From Streptococcus saliviloxodontae (GTDB taxonomy: Bacteria > Bacillota > Bacilli > Lactobacillales > Streptococcaceae): DNA of 54,705 bases. Positions 54,611 to 54,705 of the stretch are shown piece by piece (positions within the stretch are counted from its first letter, which is position 1; the number at the start of each line of letters is the position of its first letter). The DNA lies in contig NZ_JAFBEI010000009.1 in NCBI RefSeq assembly GCF_016908655.1, forward strand, positions 1 to 54,705. Direction: 5' to 3'. The position numbers were made by a program, and so were the translations under genes. The notes beneath the pieces were generated by a model. That model was not told where the DNA came from and did no database searches. It saw nothing but the letters and a program-made list of their open reading frames with translations.

Positions 54611-54705
54611 TGTACTGACCCCAAAAAGTTGGACACTATATTTATTGAAGGGATTTAGTTCTGTATTGCACAGGACTAAGTCCTTTTAGTTTTGCTTTGA
54701 TTCGT
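54611..54705 (-). mobile_element. IS3-family insertion sequence, one end (cut by window edge)
   Basis: TGACCCCAAAAAGTTGGACA (54616–54635) is typical of the terminal repeat of IS150-group IS3 elements. On the minus strand from the window edge to TAA (54642–54644) the reading RIKAKLKGLSPVQYRTKSLQ is the classic OrfB transposase C-terminus. The rest of the element lies outside the window. Confidence 0.9.

Overview
The window reads as a chromosomal segment of a low-GC Streptococcus, most likely of the salivarius/thermophilus/vestibularis group. I base this on the gene order (glmU–Nudix–macP–mtnN, ybeY–dgkA–era, mutM–coaE–pmrA–rpmG–secG–rnr–smpB), on many extended −10 promoters (TGnTATAAT), and on an Rgg regulator beside a large GH70 glucansucrase. 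The species call is inference; no rRNA or tRNA gene was seen.

Layout. (1) 1–2.4 kb: metG. (2) 2.4–16.4 kb: a polysaccharide locus of the Gram-positive Pel type. It holds a secreted DUF4832 protein, a PelD-like sensor fused to a degenerate SDR domain, PelE, a PelA-type deacetylase, the glycosyltransferase PelF and the membrane transporter PelG. A cassette of CotH-kinase-like protein, VTC/polyphosphate-polymerase-like protein and DUF4956 membrane protein follows, and the locus ends with galE and a strong terminator. The pelD–DUF4956 genes overlap or nearly abut, so they look like one transcript. GalE could supply UDP-GalNAc or UDP-Gal. (3) 16.4–22 kb: FemAB-type transferase, CorA, and small accessory genes (KTSC, DUF2829/Tad2-like, SDR, a DUF3977 pseudogene with three stop codons, ASCH, Gfo/Idh). 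(4) 22–34 kb: housekeeping genes glmU, a Nudix gene, macP, mtnN, a DtxR-family regulator, a cyclophilin lipoprotein, ftsK, DUF3397, rplKA, pyrH–frr and cvfB. (5) 34–40.4 kb: rgg and the glucosyltransferase gene, a second extracellular-polymer system. (6) 40.4–54.6 kb: frameshifted msrA, yozE-like, a LysM cell-wall protein, phoH, ybeY, dgkA, era, four 91-bp tandem repeats, two Nudix genes, a histidine phosphatase, a decayed membrane gene, mutM, coaE, pmrA with a damaged start, rpmG, secG, rnr and smpB. (7) 54.6 kb to the end: the end of an IS3-family insertion sequence.

The most interesting parts are the Pel-like locus, in which the PelD homologue shows no visible c-di-GMP RxxD site and which carries the CotH–VTC–DUF4956 cassette, and the 91-bp repeat array after era, whose units contain terminator-like hairpins. 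Several genes are decaying (msrA, the DUF3977 gene, the membrane gene before mutM, perhaps pmrA). All functional statements come from reading motifs and family resemblance; no database search was run.
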